A stretch of 39,566 bases of DNA from Leptolyngbya sp. DLM2.Bin15. GTDB lineage: Bacteria; Cyanobacteriota; Cyanobacteriia; RECH01. The stretch spans positions 1-39,566 of the forward strand of contig RECH01000193.1 in NCBI GenBank assembly GCA_007694125.1, read 5' to 3'. The position numbers were made by a program, and so were the translations under genes. Shown one piece after another: positions 27,601 through 36,742 of this stretch. Below the pieces are notes generated by a model. That model saw only the letters and a program-made list of their open reading frames with translations, was not told where the DNA came from and searched no databases. Positions within the stretch are counted from its first letter, which is position 1. Every line of letters starts with the position of its first letter.

Positions 27601-30600
27601 GGCAGACTATGTGCCGGTGGTGGATGGCGTGCTGGTCTTTGCGCCAGGTACCACCCAGCAGTTGATTACCATCACGGTGAATGGCGATGATGTGGCGGAG
27701 GAGGATGAAACCTTTAGCGTCGTCCTCAGCAATCCATCTGGGGACGCAACCCTAGATCTGGATGCCAGTGAAGCGACGGGGACGATTATTGATAATGACG
27801 ACCCACCGGGGATCGCTATTTTAGATACGGCGGTCACGGAAGGCAATGTGGGGCAGACCACCAATGCAATTTTCACCGTTCAGCTTAGCAATCCTAGCCA
27901 GACGGAGGTGACGGTTGACTACAGCACGGCGAATATTACCACCAGCACCGGTGGCGATCCAGCGACGGGAGGCGATGACTATGTGCCGGTGGCGAGTGCA
28001 ACCCTGACCTTTGCACCCGGTGTCACCCAGCAGTTCATTACCATCACCGTGAATGGGGATAACGTTAACGAGGATGATGAAACCTTTAGCATCACCTTGA
28101 TTAACCCTAGCGGGGCAGACCTAGACAGGGGCCTGGGCATCGGCACCATTATCGATAACGATGCTGCACCGGTGGTGACGATTAGTAATGCCACGGTGCT
28201 GGAAGGTGATGTTGGAGAAACGACCACGGCGGTGTTCACCGTCAGCCTCAGCAATCCCAACCAAGCAGCGGTGACCCTGGCCTACGCCACGGCGGATGGT
28301 ACGGCCGAAACCGGCGGTGACGGAGCCCTGGGAGGTGATGACTATGTGCCGGTACTGGATGGGGCGCTCACCTTTGCTCCTGGCGTTGTTCAGCAGTTTA
28401 TTACGATCACGGTGAATGGCGATAACGTCACAGAACCGGAGGAGACGTTTACCGTTACCCTGAGCGGGGCTACGGGTGGGGCGACGTTGGGTGTTGACAC
28501 GGGCACAGGCACGATTATCGATAATGATGTGCCGCCAGTGATTTCGGTTCTAAATACTTCGGTTCTAGAAGGTAACATCGGCGAAACCAGCGATGCTATC
28601 TTCACCGTACGCCTCAGTAACCCCAGCCAGACGGAGGTGACGGTTGCCTACAATACTGAGGATGGAACGGCTAGCTCTGGGGGAGATATAGCGGCCGGCG
28701 AGGGTGACTATGTGCCGGTGCTGGGTGGCAGTCTGGTCTTTGCGCCAGGAACGACCCAGCAGTTGATTACCATCACCGTGAATGGGGATGATGTTGATGA
28801 AGAGAATGAGACATTTCGCTTAATCCTTTCCGCTCCGACGGAAGCAACCCTGGGTGATGGGGTAGCTACTGGCACGATTATCGACAACGATGGGCCACCA
28901 GCGATCGCCATCCTCAACACCAACGTCAATGAAGGTAACCTCGGGGAAACCACCAATGCGATCTTTACGGTTCAACTAACCAACCCTAGCCAGGCCCAAG
29001 TTACGGTGCCCTATGCCACCGCTGACATTACCACCAGCACCGGCGGTGATGTGAATGCAGGGGGGGCAGACTATATTCCTGTGCTAGATGGTTTCCTTAC
29101 CTTTGAGGCGGGTGAGACCCAGCAGTTTATTACGATCACCGTGAATGGCGATGATGCCAATGAGGGCGATGAAACCTTTAGCGTGACCCTTGGTGAACCA
29201 ACTGGGGGTGCGACCTTGGTGGAGGGGGCTGACACCGCCATTGGCACGATTATCGATAATGATGCCCAGCCAGCGATCGCCATTTTGGGAACGTCGGTGC
29301 TAGAGGGTGATGTGGGCACCACCAGCAACGCCATCTTCACGGTGCAGCTGAGCAATCCCAGCCAGACGGCGATCGCGGTGGACTACAGCACCGTGGATGG
29401 CACGGCCACCTCGGAGGCGGGTCAGGTGGGTCGTGACGACTATGTGCCGTTGGATGGGTCTCTGACCTTTGCACCGGGAGAGACGCGCCAGTTGATCACG
29501 GTGACCGTGAATGGGGATGCGATCAGCGAACCCAACGAAACCTTCACGGTGGTGTTGGACAATCTTCAAGGCACTGCCGAGTTCGCCAACACCACGGCTG
29601 TAGGCACGATCATCGATGATGATGCCAAGCCCACGGTTACCATCAATAACGTCACGGTGCTCGAAGGCGATATCGGGGAGACGAGCAACGCTATCTTCAC
29701 GGTGAATCTGACGACGGCGAGTCAGGAACAGGTGACGGTTGCCTACCGGACGGAGGATGGCACAGCGAGTTCTGGGGGCGATCCTCTGATCGGTGGTGCG
29801 GACTATGTGCCGGTGCTGGATGGGTCTCTGACCTTTGCGCCAGGGGAAACGCGCCAGTTAATCACGATCACGGTGAATGGGGATAACGTCAACGAGGACA
29901 CTGAAACCTTCACGATCATCCTAAGCAATCCCTTGGGTGGCGACGCGACGTTGGCTGATACGACGGCCACGGGGACGATTATCGACAATGATGATCCACC
30001 GGTGCTGAGTATTTCCAATACCTCGGTGTTGGAGGGCGATAGTGGTGAGACGACCAATGCGATCTTCACGGTGCGGTTGAGCAATCCTAGCCAGGAAGCG
30101 ATCGCCCTCACCTACAACACGCAAGATAATACGGCCACCTCCACCGGTGAGATTGACTTGGGTGAGGCGGACTATGTGCCGCTGCTGGATGAGGTGCTGA
30201 ATTTTGCCCCCGGCGAGACCCTGAAACTGATCACCGTGACGGTGAATGGCGACAACATCAATGAAGGAGATGAAACCTTCAACCTTGTCCTAAGCGACAT
30301 CACTGGGGATGTCACCTTCACAAACTTGGTGGGCGTGGGCACCATCGTGGATAACGATGCACCGCCAGTGGTGACGATTAACAGCGTTTCGGTGCTGGAA
30401 GGCGATAGTGGCGACACCACCAATGCGGTCTTTACGGTGCGCTTAGATCGGGCGAACCAAACGCCGGTGACCGTTACCTACAATACAGAAGATGGAACGG
30501 CTACGGCGGGTGGTGATAGTCAGGTCGGCGGTAATGATTATGTGCCGGTGACGAATGGGGTCATCGTCTTTGAACCGGGTGTGCTTGAGCAATTGATTAC

Positions 30601-33600
30601 CATTACTGTCAATGGTGATGATGTCAACGAGCCCAGCGAGACCTTCAACGTCGTTCTCAGCAATCCCACAGGCGGCGCTGAACTGAGCGATACTGCCAGC
30701 GTTGGTACTGGAACCATTATTGACGACGATGCCCAGCCAGCGATCGCCATTTTGGGAACGTCGGTGCTAGAGGGTGATGTGGGCACCACCAGCAACGCCA
30801 TCTTCACGGTGCAGCTGAGCAATCCCAGCCAGACGGCGATCGCGGTGGACTACAGCACCGTGGATGGCACGGCCACCTCGGAGGCGGGTCAGGTGGGTCG
30901 TGACGACTATGTGCCGTTGGATGGGTCTCTGACCTTTGCACCGGGAGAGACGCGCCAGTTGATCACGGTGACCGTGAATGGGGATGCGATCAGCGAACCC
31001 AACGAAACCTTCACGGTGGTGTTGGACAATCTTCAAGGCACTGCCGAGTTCGCCAACACCACGGCTGTAGGCACGATCATCGATGATGATGCCAAGCCCA
31101 CGGTTACCATCAATAACGTCACGGTGCTCGAAGGCGATATCGGGGAGACGAGCAACGCTATCTTCACGGTGAATCTGACGACGGCGAGTCAGGAACAGGT
31201 GACGGTTGCCTACCGGACGGAGGATGGCACAGCGAGTTCTGGGGGCGATCCTCTGATCGGTGGTGCGGACTATGTGCCGGTGCTGGATGGGTCTCTGACC
31301 TTTGCGCCAGGGGAAACGCGCCAGTTAATCACGATCACGGTGAATGGGGATAACGTCAACGAGGACACTGAAACCTTCACGATCATCCTAAGCAATCCCT
31401 TGGGTGGCGACGCGACGTTGGCTGATACGACGGCCACGGGGACGATTATCGACAATGATGATCCACCGGTGCTGAGTATTTCCAATACCTCGGTGTTGGA
31501 GGGCGATAGTGGTGAGACGACCAATGCGATCTTCACGGTGCGGTTGAGCAATCCTAGCCAGGAAGCGATCGCTGTCACCTACAACACGGCTAATATCACC
31601 ACCAATACCGGAGGCGATCCGGCACTAGGGGAAAATGACTATATCCCAGTGGTGGATGGGGTGCTGAATTTTGCAGCCGGTGAGACCCTGAAACTGATCA
31701 CCATTACGGTGAATGGCGATGACATCAGCGAAGGGACAGAAACCTTCAGCGTGAACCTGAGTGGCGTGACCGGGGATGCCATTCCTGGCAACGTCCAAGG
31801 TATTGGCACCATTGTTGATAATGACCCACTACCGCAGATCACCATCTTGGATACGGCGGTGCAGGAAGGGAATTTGGGCGAGACGGCGATCGCCACCCAC
31901 ACGGTGCTCTTGTCTGCCCCCAGTGCCCAGACTGTAACCGTGGGCTTTGCCACGGCCAATGGCACGGCTACCGTGGCAAACAATGACTATCTGGCCACCT
32001 TTGGGCAGATTACCTTTGCGCCAGGGCAAACCGTGGCCACCATCAATGTCACGGTGGTTGGGGATGACACCTTTGAGCCCGATGAAACCTACGTTATCAA
32101 CCTCAGCAACCCCAGTAACGCCTCTCTGGGCAACACCCAGGGTATTGGCACCATCGAAAATGATGATCCCCAGCCGGTAATCTCAATTTTGGGAGTCACG
32201 GTGAATGAAGGTGATGCGGGCACGACCCTAGCTCCCTTCACGGTGCAGTTGTCCAACCCTAGCTTTGCCCCGGTGATTGTGGCCTATGAAACCGTGGATG
32301 GCACGGCGACGGCAGCTCCTGGCGTGGGAGGCAATGACTACGTAGCTGCTTCCGGCTTGGTGACCTTTGCCGCTGGGCAGACGACTCAGGTGGTAAACAT
32401 TACGGTGAATGGTGATACCACCTTTGAAGGCGGCGGCATTGAAACCTTTGAGGTGCGGCTCAGCAGTCCCACCGGTGGCGTCCTTAGTTCCAGCGCCCGT
32501 CAAGCGATCGGTGGCATCCAGGATGACGATGATCTGCCCGTGGTGATGATCAATGATGCCAGTGTTTTAGAAGGAGACACAGGCACCAGTGATCTGATCT
32601 TCACGGTGTCCCTATCTGCTGTCAATGCAGCGACGGCCCAGGTTGCTTATCAGGTGAATGATGGCACCGCCACCGCCGCCGACAACGACTATATTCCCGA
32701 TGCTGGCACGCTGGTTTTTGCACCCGGACAAACGGTGCAAACGCTGACGGTGCAGGTGGTGGGTGATATCGCCTTTGAGGACGACGAGACCCTGACTGTG
32801 GAACTGTCGAACTTTGATGGCATGGCTGCCGGAGATGCGATCGTGGGTACGGGCACCATCCTCAATGACGATGAACCTGCCACCTACAACTTCTTGCGGG
32901 CTGCGTTTAGTGCCCGAGAGGGGGATACCACCAATACCGTCAACCAAGTGCGGGTGGTGCGATCGGGGGATACTACCTTGGCAAGCACGGTGACGGTGCT
33001 GTTGGCGGCAGGTACACCGCCAGCAACGCCTGGGGTGGACTTTACGCCGGGCCCTGTCACCGTTACCTTTGCTCCGGGAGAAACCATTGCGCCTGTCCCC
33101 ATCGAAATTTTGGGCGACACCGATTTTGAGCCCGATGAGGTGATCAACCTCTCCTTTGGAACTGTGACACCGGGGAACAATGGACGCATTGGCACAACCC
33201 AGCCGACGGCTACATTCACGATTCTCAACGATGATCCAGAACCGCAGATCTACGAGTTCAATCGAACCACCTACAGCGCAAGAGAGCCGAGAAGCGATCG
33301 CCGCACGGTAGAAACGGTGCAGGTGATTCGCTCGGGCGATATTACGGTGAACTCGCGGGTGGATGTGCGGCTGACGGGAATCTCTGCAACAGCGGGCGAT
33401 GACTTTGTGGCGGGCCCGGTGCGAGTGCGGTTTAGCCCTGGGGAGACCATCCAGTCGGTGCCAATTACCATCCTGGCGGATGACTTGGTGGAAGATGACG
33501 AAGAGGTGCGGCTCTCCTTCACCAACTTCAACCGCAATGGCATGGCTGGAGATCAGAATACGGCTACCTTCGTGATTCTCGATAATCCTCCCCCAGTTGA

Positions 33601-34477
33601 ACCACCGCCGCCGCCGCCACCGCCGGGTCGGGTGCCAGTCTACAACTTTACCTCTCGCCAGTATCGGGTGTTGGAGGGCGATCGCCGTCGGCGTATCAGT
33701 GAGGTGGAAATTCGGCGAACGGGGAATATCAACATTGGCTCGTCGGTTTGGGTTGAAGTCCGAGGTGTGGGTCGCAATCCAGCGACGCCGGGCGAGGATC
33801 TCTCGGCGGGGCCCATCCGGGTGCGCTTTAAGCCAGGGGAACGGGTGAAACAGGTGCCGATTGTGATCTTTGGCGATCGCGACTTTGAGCCTAATGAACG
33901 AGCCCGCCTGACCATGACCGACTTCAATAAAGGTGGGCGCGCTGGTCAAAATCGCCGCGCTACCCTGGTGATTCTCAACGATGATCCAAGACCCTTGTTT
34001 AGCCCTCGCTGCGCTCCGGGCGATCGCCTTGTGGGTGATAACCAGGACAATGTGCTGCGCGGTGGTCGGGGCAGCGATATTCTCATCGGTCGTGGCGGCA
34101 ACGATCGCCTCTTTGGTGGTGCCTGCGACGATCTCTTAATCGGAGGGCCAGGCGACGATGTCTTAAACGGTGGCCGGGGCAATGATGTCTTGATTGGCGG
34201 GCCGGGGAATGACATCTTGATTGGCGGCAAAGGTAGAAACACCTTTGTCTTTGAAGATGTTCACCATGGGGTGGATATCATTCGAGACTTCAAGCCTGGC
34301 AAGGATCTCATTGACTTCCGAGAGTTGGGCATTCGCTACCGCGATATTTCCATTGGCCCTTCCATTGGCTTAGGGCTGAACCGATCAACGGTGATTAGTG
34401 TGAATGGCCATAACCTGGTGGTGTTGAGGGATATTGAACAGCGCGATGTAGATGTCCGTCGTGACTTCCTGGTTTAA
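24662..34477 (+). CDS. giant DUF4347 / 24 x Calx-beta / RTX surface or secreted protein
   Basis: One unbroken 3271-codon frame. Residues about 27-194 form a DUF4347 domain (LELLVIDPSVQDYGQLIDGLRPGVVVYVL, then LHLITHGDRGQLRLG, DILIYGCQVAAG, GGTWDLDVKLG). From about 199 I count 24 consecutive Calx-beta repeats of roughly 115-125 residues, each ending in a form of GTIIDNDxPP and containing ITITVNGDDxNEGDETF. The last three are more divergent, and a PPPPPPPP linker (about 2980) precedes the final one. RTX nonapeptides follow (about 3120-3200), then FVFEDVHHGVDIIRDFKPGKDLIDF, the usual type I secretion tail. Such proteins are calcium-dependent surface or matrix adhesins in cyanobacteria; adhesion here is inference. 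Repeats 12-14 and 16-18 include an exact 845-bp duplication. Confidence 0.93.
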   Translation: MTNFRDDLTQSEAIASGLPTPAIASDRLELLVIDPSVQDYGQLIDGLRPGVVVYVLHPQQDGIEQITELLQPYNQQIQSLHLITHGDRGQLRLGHSLLTTSTLGRYGRSLQRWSMALAPHADILIYGCQVAAGVAGHGLIRQLQALTGANIAAATTPIGHASQGGTWDLDVKLGDVSTPVVVDAATQQAYAHRLELPGISISDLTVDEDVGDAVFTVTLSSPATEEVVVNFATNDFSATADEDYIPVFGQLTIPIGGTQGFITVTIIDDDIDEGQDGNPFEGEIFEVNLSVVSGADPASIDSNLTANGVIVDNDPAPVVNVLNTGLEVIEGAIARFTVVLDRPADGQITVNYTLNEGTATDGADYIFPVTPSLLFLARETQKVIEITIVDDDVYENNGVPETFSLQLLNATGNASGDGVELGPNRTSTVSIIDNDPVPVVNVNNLTVNEDVGTAVLAVTLSNPSDNISRITYATADGTAVSTGTAAEGTRDYIPRTGTLTFLAGVTASLITITIVDDVVEEADEQFFVNITGTSGPGNVDLVTGNTQAVVTIRDNDGLPVVTVLGDSQEEGADISFTVQLSRASTTPVVINYTTVNGTAIAETLTPELDGDNDYTFTQGSLTFEPGQTQLTVVVPTTADEIFEANETFTLQLSLDPDADNATFAGGSSVGTGTILNNDPAPVITVSEGLEVNEGALGNFPTAVVTFTLDRPSQIPITVNYETEDGTAESGGSIAAGTADYVPLNGILTFSAGSTIQRLTVTVNGDDTFEGSDETFVLNFSNPSSGATLTTTQSTVTILDNDAQPAIAILDTSVLEGNITETTQAVFTVQLTNPSQTPVTVTYSTEDGTASSGGDIAAGEGDFVAVSDAVLTFAPGVIEQLITITVNGDDINEGDETFSVNLSGANGATVADGVATGTIIDNDGPPAIAIFNTSVDEVNSGNTSSAIFTVQLSNASQTEITVTYNTADGTATSGGDANAGGADYVPVVDGVLVFAPGTTQQLITITVNGDDVAEEDETFSVVLSNPSGDATLDLDASEATGTIIDNDDPPGIAILDTAVTEGNVGQTTNAIFTVQLSNPSQTEVTVDYSTANITTSTGGDPATGGDDYVPVASATLTFAPGVTQQFITITVNGDNVNEDDETFSITLINPSGADLDRGLGIGTIIDNDAAPVVTISNATVLEGDVGETTTAVFTVSLSNPNQAAVTLAYATADGTAETGGDGALGGDDYVPVLDGALTFAPGVVQQFITITVNGDNVTEPEETFTVTLSGATGGATLGVDTGTGTIIDNDVPPVISVLNTSVLEGNIGETSDAIFTVRLSNPSQTEVTVAYNTEDGTASSGGDIAAGEGDYVPVLGGSLVFAPGTTQQLITITVNGDDVDEENETFRLILSAPTEATLGDGVATGTIIDNDGPPAIAILNTNVNEGNLGETTNAIFTVQLTNPSQAQVTVPYATADITTSTGGDVNAGGADYIPVLDGFLTFEAGETQQFITITVNGDDANEGDETFSVTLGEPTGGATLVEGADTAIGTIIDNDAQPAIAILGTSVLEGDVGTTSNAIFTVQLSNPSQTAIAVDYSTVDGTATSEAGQVGRDDYVPLDGSLTFAPGETRQLITVTVNGDAISEPNETFTVVLDNLQGTAEFANTTAVGTIIDDDAKPTVTINNVTVLEGDIGETSNAIFTVNLTTASQEQVTVAYRTEDGTASSGGDPLIGGADYVPVLDGSLTFAPGETRQLITITVNGDNVNEDTETFTIILSNPLGGDATLADTTATGTIIDNDDPPVLSISNTSVLEGDSGETTNAIFTVRLSNPSQEAIALTYNTQDNTATSTGEIDLGEADYVPLLDEVLNFAPGETLKLITVTVNGDNINEGDETFNLVLSDITGDVTFTNLVGVGTIVDNDAPPVVTINSVSVLEGDSGDTTNAVFTVRLDRANQTPVTVTYNTEDGTATAGGDSQVGGNDYVPVTNGVIVFEPGVLEQLITITVNGDDVNEPSETFNVVLSNPTGGAELSDTASVGTGTIIDDDAQPAIAILGTSVLEGDVGTTSNAIFTVQLSNPSQTAIAVDYSTVDGTATSEAGQVGRDDYVPLDGSLTFAPGETRQLITVTVNGDAISEPNETFTVVLDNLQGTAEFANTTAVGTIIDDDAKPTVTINNVTVLEGDIGETSNAIFTVNLTTASQEQVTVAYRTEDGTASSGGDPLIGGADYVPVLDGSLTFAPGETRQLITITVNGDNVNEDTETFTIILSNPLGGDATLADTTATGTIIDNDDPPVLSISNTSVLEGDSGETTNAIFTVRLSNPSQEAIAVTYNTANITTNTGGDPALGENDYIPVVDGVLNFAAGETLKLITITVNGDDISEGTETFSVNLSGVTGDAIPGNVQGIGTIVDNDPLPQITILDTAVQEGNLGETAIATHTVLLSAPSAQTVTVGFATANGTATVANNDYLATFGQITFAPGQTVATINVTVVGDDTFEPDETYVINLSNPSNASLGNTQGIGTIENDDPQPVISILGVTVNEGDAGTTLAPFTVQLSNPSFAPVIVAYETVDGTATAAPGVGGNDYVAASGLVTFAAGQTTQVVNITVNGDTTFEGGGIETFEVRLSSPTGGVLSSSARQAIGGIQDDDDLPVVMINDASVLEGDTGTSDLIFTVSLSAVNAATAQVAYQVNDGTATAADNDYIPDAGTLVFAPGQTVQTLTVQVVGDIAFEDDETLTVELSNFDGMAAGDAIVGTGTILNDDEPATYNFLRAAFSAREGDTTNTVNQVRVVRSGDTTLASTVTVLLAAGTPPATPGVDFTPGPVTVTFAPGETIAPVPIEILGDTDFEPDEVINLSFGTVTPGNNGRIGTTQPTATFTILNDDPEPQIYEFNRTTYSAREPRSDRRTVETVQVIRSGDITVNSRVDVRLTGISATAGDDFVAGPVRVRFSPGETIQSVPITILADDLVEDDEEVRLSFTNFNRNGMAGDQNTATFVILDNPPPVEPPPPPPPPGRVPVYNFTSRQYRVLEGDRRRRISEVEIRRTGNINIGSSVWVEVRGVGRNPATPGEDLSAGPIRVRFKPGERVKQVPIVIFGDRDFEPNERARLTMTDFNKGGRAGQNRRATLVILNDDPRPLFSPRCAPGDRLVGDNQDNVLRGGRGSDILIGRGGNDRLFGGACDDLLIGGPGDDVLNGGRGNDVLIGGPGNDILIGGKGRNTFVFEDVHHGVDIIRDFKPGKDLIDFRELGIRYRDISIGPSIGLGLNRSTVISVNGHNLVVLRDIEQRDVDVRRDFLV
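29261..30105 (+). repeat. 845-bp perfect direct repeat, copy A
   Basis: Identical, base for base as I compared them, to 30728-31572. It covers Calx-beta repeats 12 and 13 and the first part of 14. The flanking base on each side differs between copies. The offset is 1467 bp, that is 489 codons or four domains, so the frame is kept. Confidence 0.95.
30728..31572 (+). repeat. 845-bp perfect direct repeat, copy B
   Basis: Second copy of 29261-30105, covering repeats 16, 17 and part of 18. Repeats elsewhere in this gene are clearly diverged at DNA level, so this pair arose or was homogenised recently. Confidence 0.95.
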
Positions 34478-34499
34478 CCCATGAGGAATTGGGAGCCAT

Positions 34500-34534
34500 G
34501 TCCCGTGCTGTACCTGGAACGTCAGCGTCGGGAC
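34500..34534 (+). other. hairpin downstream of the giant gene
   Basis: GTCCCGTGCTG (34500-34510) pairs with CAGCGTCGGGAC (34523-34534) apart from a small bulge. It starts 22 bp after the stop but lacks a T-run, so it may be a processing or stability hairpin rather than a terminator. Confidence 0.45.
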
Positions 34535-34568
34535 AGGGCCCCATGCTGGATGACCCAGCCACAATCAA

Positions 34569-34597
34569 AACCCCTCTCCCAAGCTGGGAAAGGGGTT
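34569..34597 (-). terminator. hairpin, probable terminator of the MscS-related gene
   Basis: AACCCCT-C-TCCCA (34569-34581) pairs with TGGGA-A-AGGGGTT (34585-34597). On the minus strand it is followed by TTTTGATT. It stands 117 bp after the stop of the membrane protein gene. Similar CCCCTCTCCCA hairpins recur widely in cyanobacterial genomes, so it may also be a dispersed repeat. Confidence 0.5.
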
Positions 34598-34713
34598 AAG
34601 AAGGTTGATAGCTAGTGCTCTCTCCCAGACGTGGGACAGATCCTGGATCTCTTTAACCAGATTGGATATGAGTTGATCCGCCACCCGATCGGAGAAGCGA
34701 TCGCTTCCTGAAG

Positions 34714-36288
34714 CTAGCTATCATCCCGGAAAGACGATAGCCACTGGCGCATTTGCTCGGCAGCAATATCACGACCACCTAGACCAAAGGCAATGGCAAT
34801 AGCAACTGCGATCGCGCCTAGCAGCAAGCCAAACGCTAGGTTCACGATGTTTGTCGCAATGCCCATTTGCTGAAGTGCCATGGCTGACACTAAGACAATG
34901 ATGGCAATACGCGCCGTTTGACCCACAATGCGAGCTTGGCGGCCACCAGAACTAACAATCAAATTGAAGGCAACGTTGGATAGGTAGAGACCCACACCAA
35001 ACACAATCACGCCAACTAAGACCTGACCCGATACCGTGAGGATACCCTGAACCAAAACGGTGAGTTGTTGGAACTGGAGTACCTCTGTGGCAGCAACGGC
35101 ACCAATGAGTAGAATGCCAATTAAGACCAACAGCCCAACAATGTCAGACGGCGTGCGGTATGGAACCGTGGACTCTTGCAGCATCGTCGGGGTTTCTCCG
35201 GGTGGAGCACTGGCTGCCGGAGGTGTGGACTGGGTGGGTAGGACACTCGGAAGCCCCAGCCAAGACAGCACGTTATTGAACCCAACCCCTGCCAAAATAC
35301 TGGACACCAGATCAGCCACAAACCGACCAATCACATAAAACACCACGATGATGATTGTGGCGGTGAAAATCTTCGGCAAGGCCGTCAAAATTTGATCCAG
35401 CATGGCCACGGCGGGATCAGAAATAGCTCTGATTTCTAAGGCCCGTAGTGCTGCAACTGCCGTAGGGATCAACACCAAGACATAGGTGATGGTGCCTACC
35501 AAGTTGGAGATGGATAGGGTGCCAGATGCTTCTGTCAGACCCATGCGGCTGCCCAAGCGATCGACGCCTGTAGCGCTGAGCAAATTGGTGACAATGCCGC
35601 GCACAATGCGGGCAATCAGCCAGCCCACAGCCCCAATGATGATGGCGGTCAAAATCTTGGGCAGGGCAGACAGAATTTGATCCAGCAGGTTTTGAACCGG
35701 AGCCAAGGGCCCTTGGAGATCCAAAACATCTAAAACAAGGGGCAAAAAGAACAGAAAGACAAACCAGTACAGCGCATTAGCCAACGTTTCGTTGAGCACA
35801 ATGGGGGATGCACCAGCTTCTGTGCCCGTTTGTTCGGCAAGCTGGTCATCAAGATGAAATCGCTGTAGGCCACGGAGGACAAACAGGCGAACGATGGTTG
35901 CTAACAGCCATGCCACCCCTAGCAGAATGGCAGCGCCACCAATCTTCGGTAGATAGCTGAAAATCTGATCTAGAAAATTATTCAGCGGCTGAGAGACCAC
36001 ATCTAGTCTCAGGGCTTGCAAAAACGCCACAATGACGAAAGCCATCACAATCCAGTAGATGGCTGTTGAGATCCACTTTTCCGTGGGTAGCTTTGTGCCA
36101 TCGGGGCGATCGCCCATGACCCAGCCAGCAATGCGGTTATCGATATCGGTGCGGCTTAGGAGACCGCGTGTGGCAGCGGCAATAACGGTGGCAATAATCC
36201 ACCCCACCACCAAAATAGCGATCGCACCCATGAGGCTAGGTAGGAAGCCCCCAAGTTGCGATCCGAGCGTTTCAAGGAATCCATTCAT
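34714..36288 (-). CDS. MscS-related membrane protein with tandem TM-helix repeats
   Basis: A 524-residue, very hydrophobic protein with four related units, each an amphipathic turn followed by a membrane helix: GSQLGGFLPSLMGAIAILVVGWIIA (about 9-33), FLDQIFSYLPKIGGAAILLGVAWLLA (105-130), LLDQILSALPKILTAIIIGAVGWLIA (201-226) and MLDQILTALPKIFTATIIIVVFYVIG (296-321). This is the 'conserved TM helix' repeat of CmpX-like proteins. The C-terminal helix ending IAIAFGLGGRDIA (about 494-509) resembles the MscS pore helix, but the protein stops 15 residues later, so the MscS beta domain is absent. A role in osmotic or membrane-tension response is inferred. A Pro/Ser/Thr linker occupies about 349-380. 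Confidence 0.8.
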   Translation of the reverse strand: MNGFLETLGSQLGGFLPSLMGAIAILVVGWIIATVIAAATRGLLSRTDIDNRIAGWVMGDRPDGTKLPTEKWISTAIYWIVMAFVIVAFLQALRLDVVSQPLNNFLDQIFSYLPKIGGAAILLGVAWLLATIVRLFVLRGLQRFHLDDQLAEQTGTEAGASPIVLNETLANALYWFVFLFFLPLVLDVLDLQGPLAPVQNLLDQILSALPKILTAIIIGAVGWLIARIVRGIVTNLLSATGVDRLGSRMGLTEASGTLSISNLVGTITYVLVLIPTAVAALRALEIRAISDPAVAMLDQILTALPKIFTATIIIVVFYVIGRFVADLVSSILAGVGFNNVLSWLGLPSVLPTQSTPPAASAPPGETPTMLQESTVPYRTPSDIVGLLVLIGILLIGAVAATEVLQFQQLTVLVQGILTVSGQVLVGVIVFGVGLYLSNVAFNLIVSSGGRQARIVGQTARIAIIVLVSAMALQQMGIATNIVNLAFGLLLGAIAVAIAIAFGLGGRDIAAEQMRQWLSSFRDDS

Positions 36289-36742
36289 AATGGTTAACTA
36301 AAGACTCTCCAACGTACTTCTAAAATACTGGCTCTCACCCTGACCAATCCATACAACTGACATGCAGTACAGAAGGCGAGTGAGCGAATAATAGCGAACT
36401 GCCGAAGATTTAGGCCTAGTCGGTCTAGCAACTTCACGAACGGCAAGCTAGATCGGATATCTAGTATCTAGTCTGGGAACGGGCGAAGAACTCAGGATCC
36501 TATGTGGCTACTAGACGCGACGGCTCAACGTCGTGCCAGCCCTGGGCGATCGCACCAATGATGGGATGGCCATCTTGAAAAAAGGTCGAAACTCTTGGTG
36601 CTAGCTTTTAGGATAGATCTAGGCAAAGACACTAAATCTTCACGGGTAATTTATACCCTGTCTTCGGGGAATTATCTACCCTACATAGATAGATTCCTGA
36701 CTTGGGTGAAGATGACAAGCATCCCAATCGTAGTGAAACAGA
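36289..36742. other. intergenic between divergent genes
   Basis: No gene supported. Small dyads occur near the SRPBCC gene: GGGTA-ATTTA-TACCC (36644-36658) and TATCTA-N7-TAGATA (36673-36691). Either could be an operator. Confidence 0.4.

Noticed and set aside
25390-34242. Many antisense open frames, up to 445 codons, opposite the giant Calx-beta gene
   Set aside because: They repeat with the period of the domains, have low-complexity products (for example strings of Ser/Pro/Val) and follow from GC-rich repeat codons on the coding strand.
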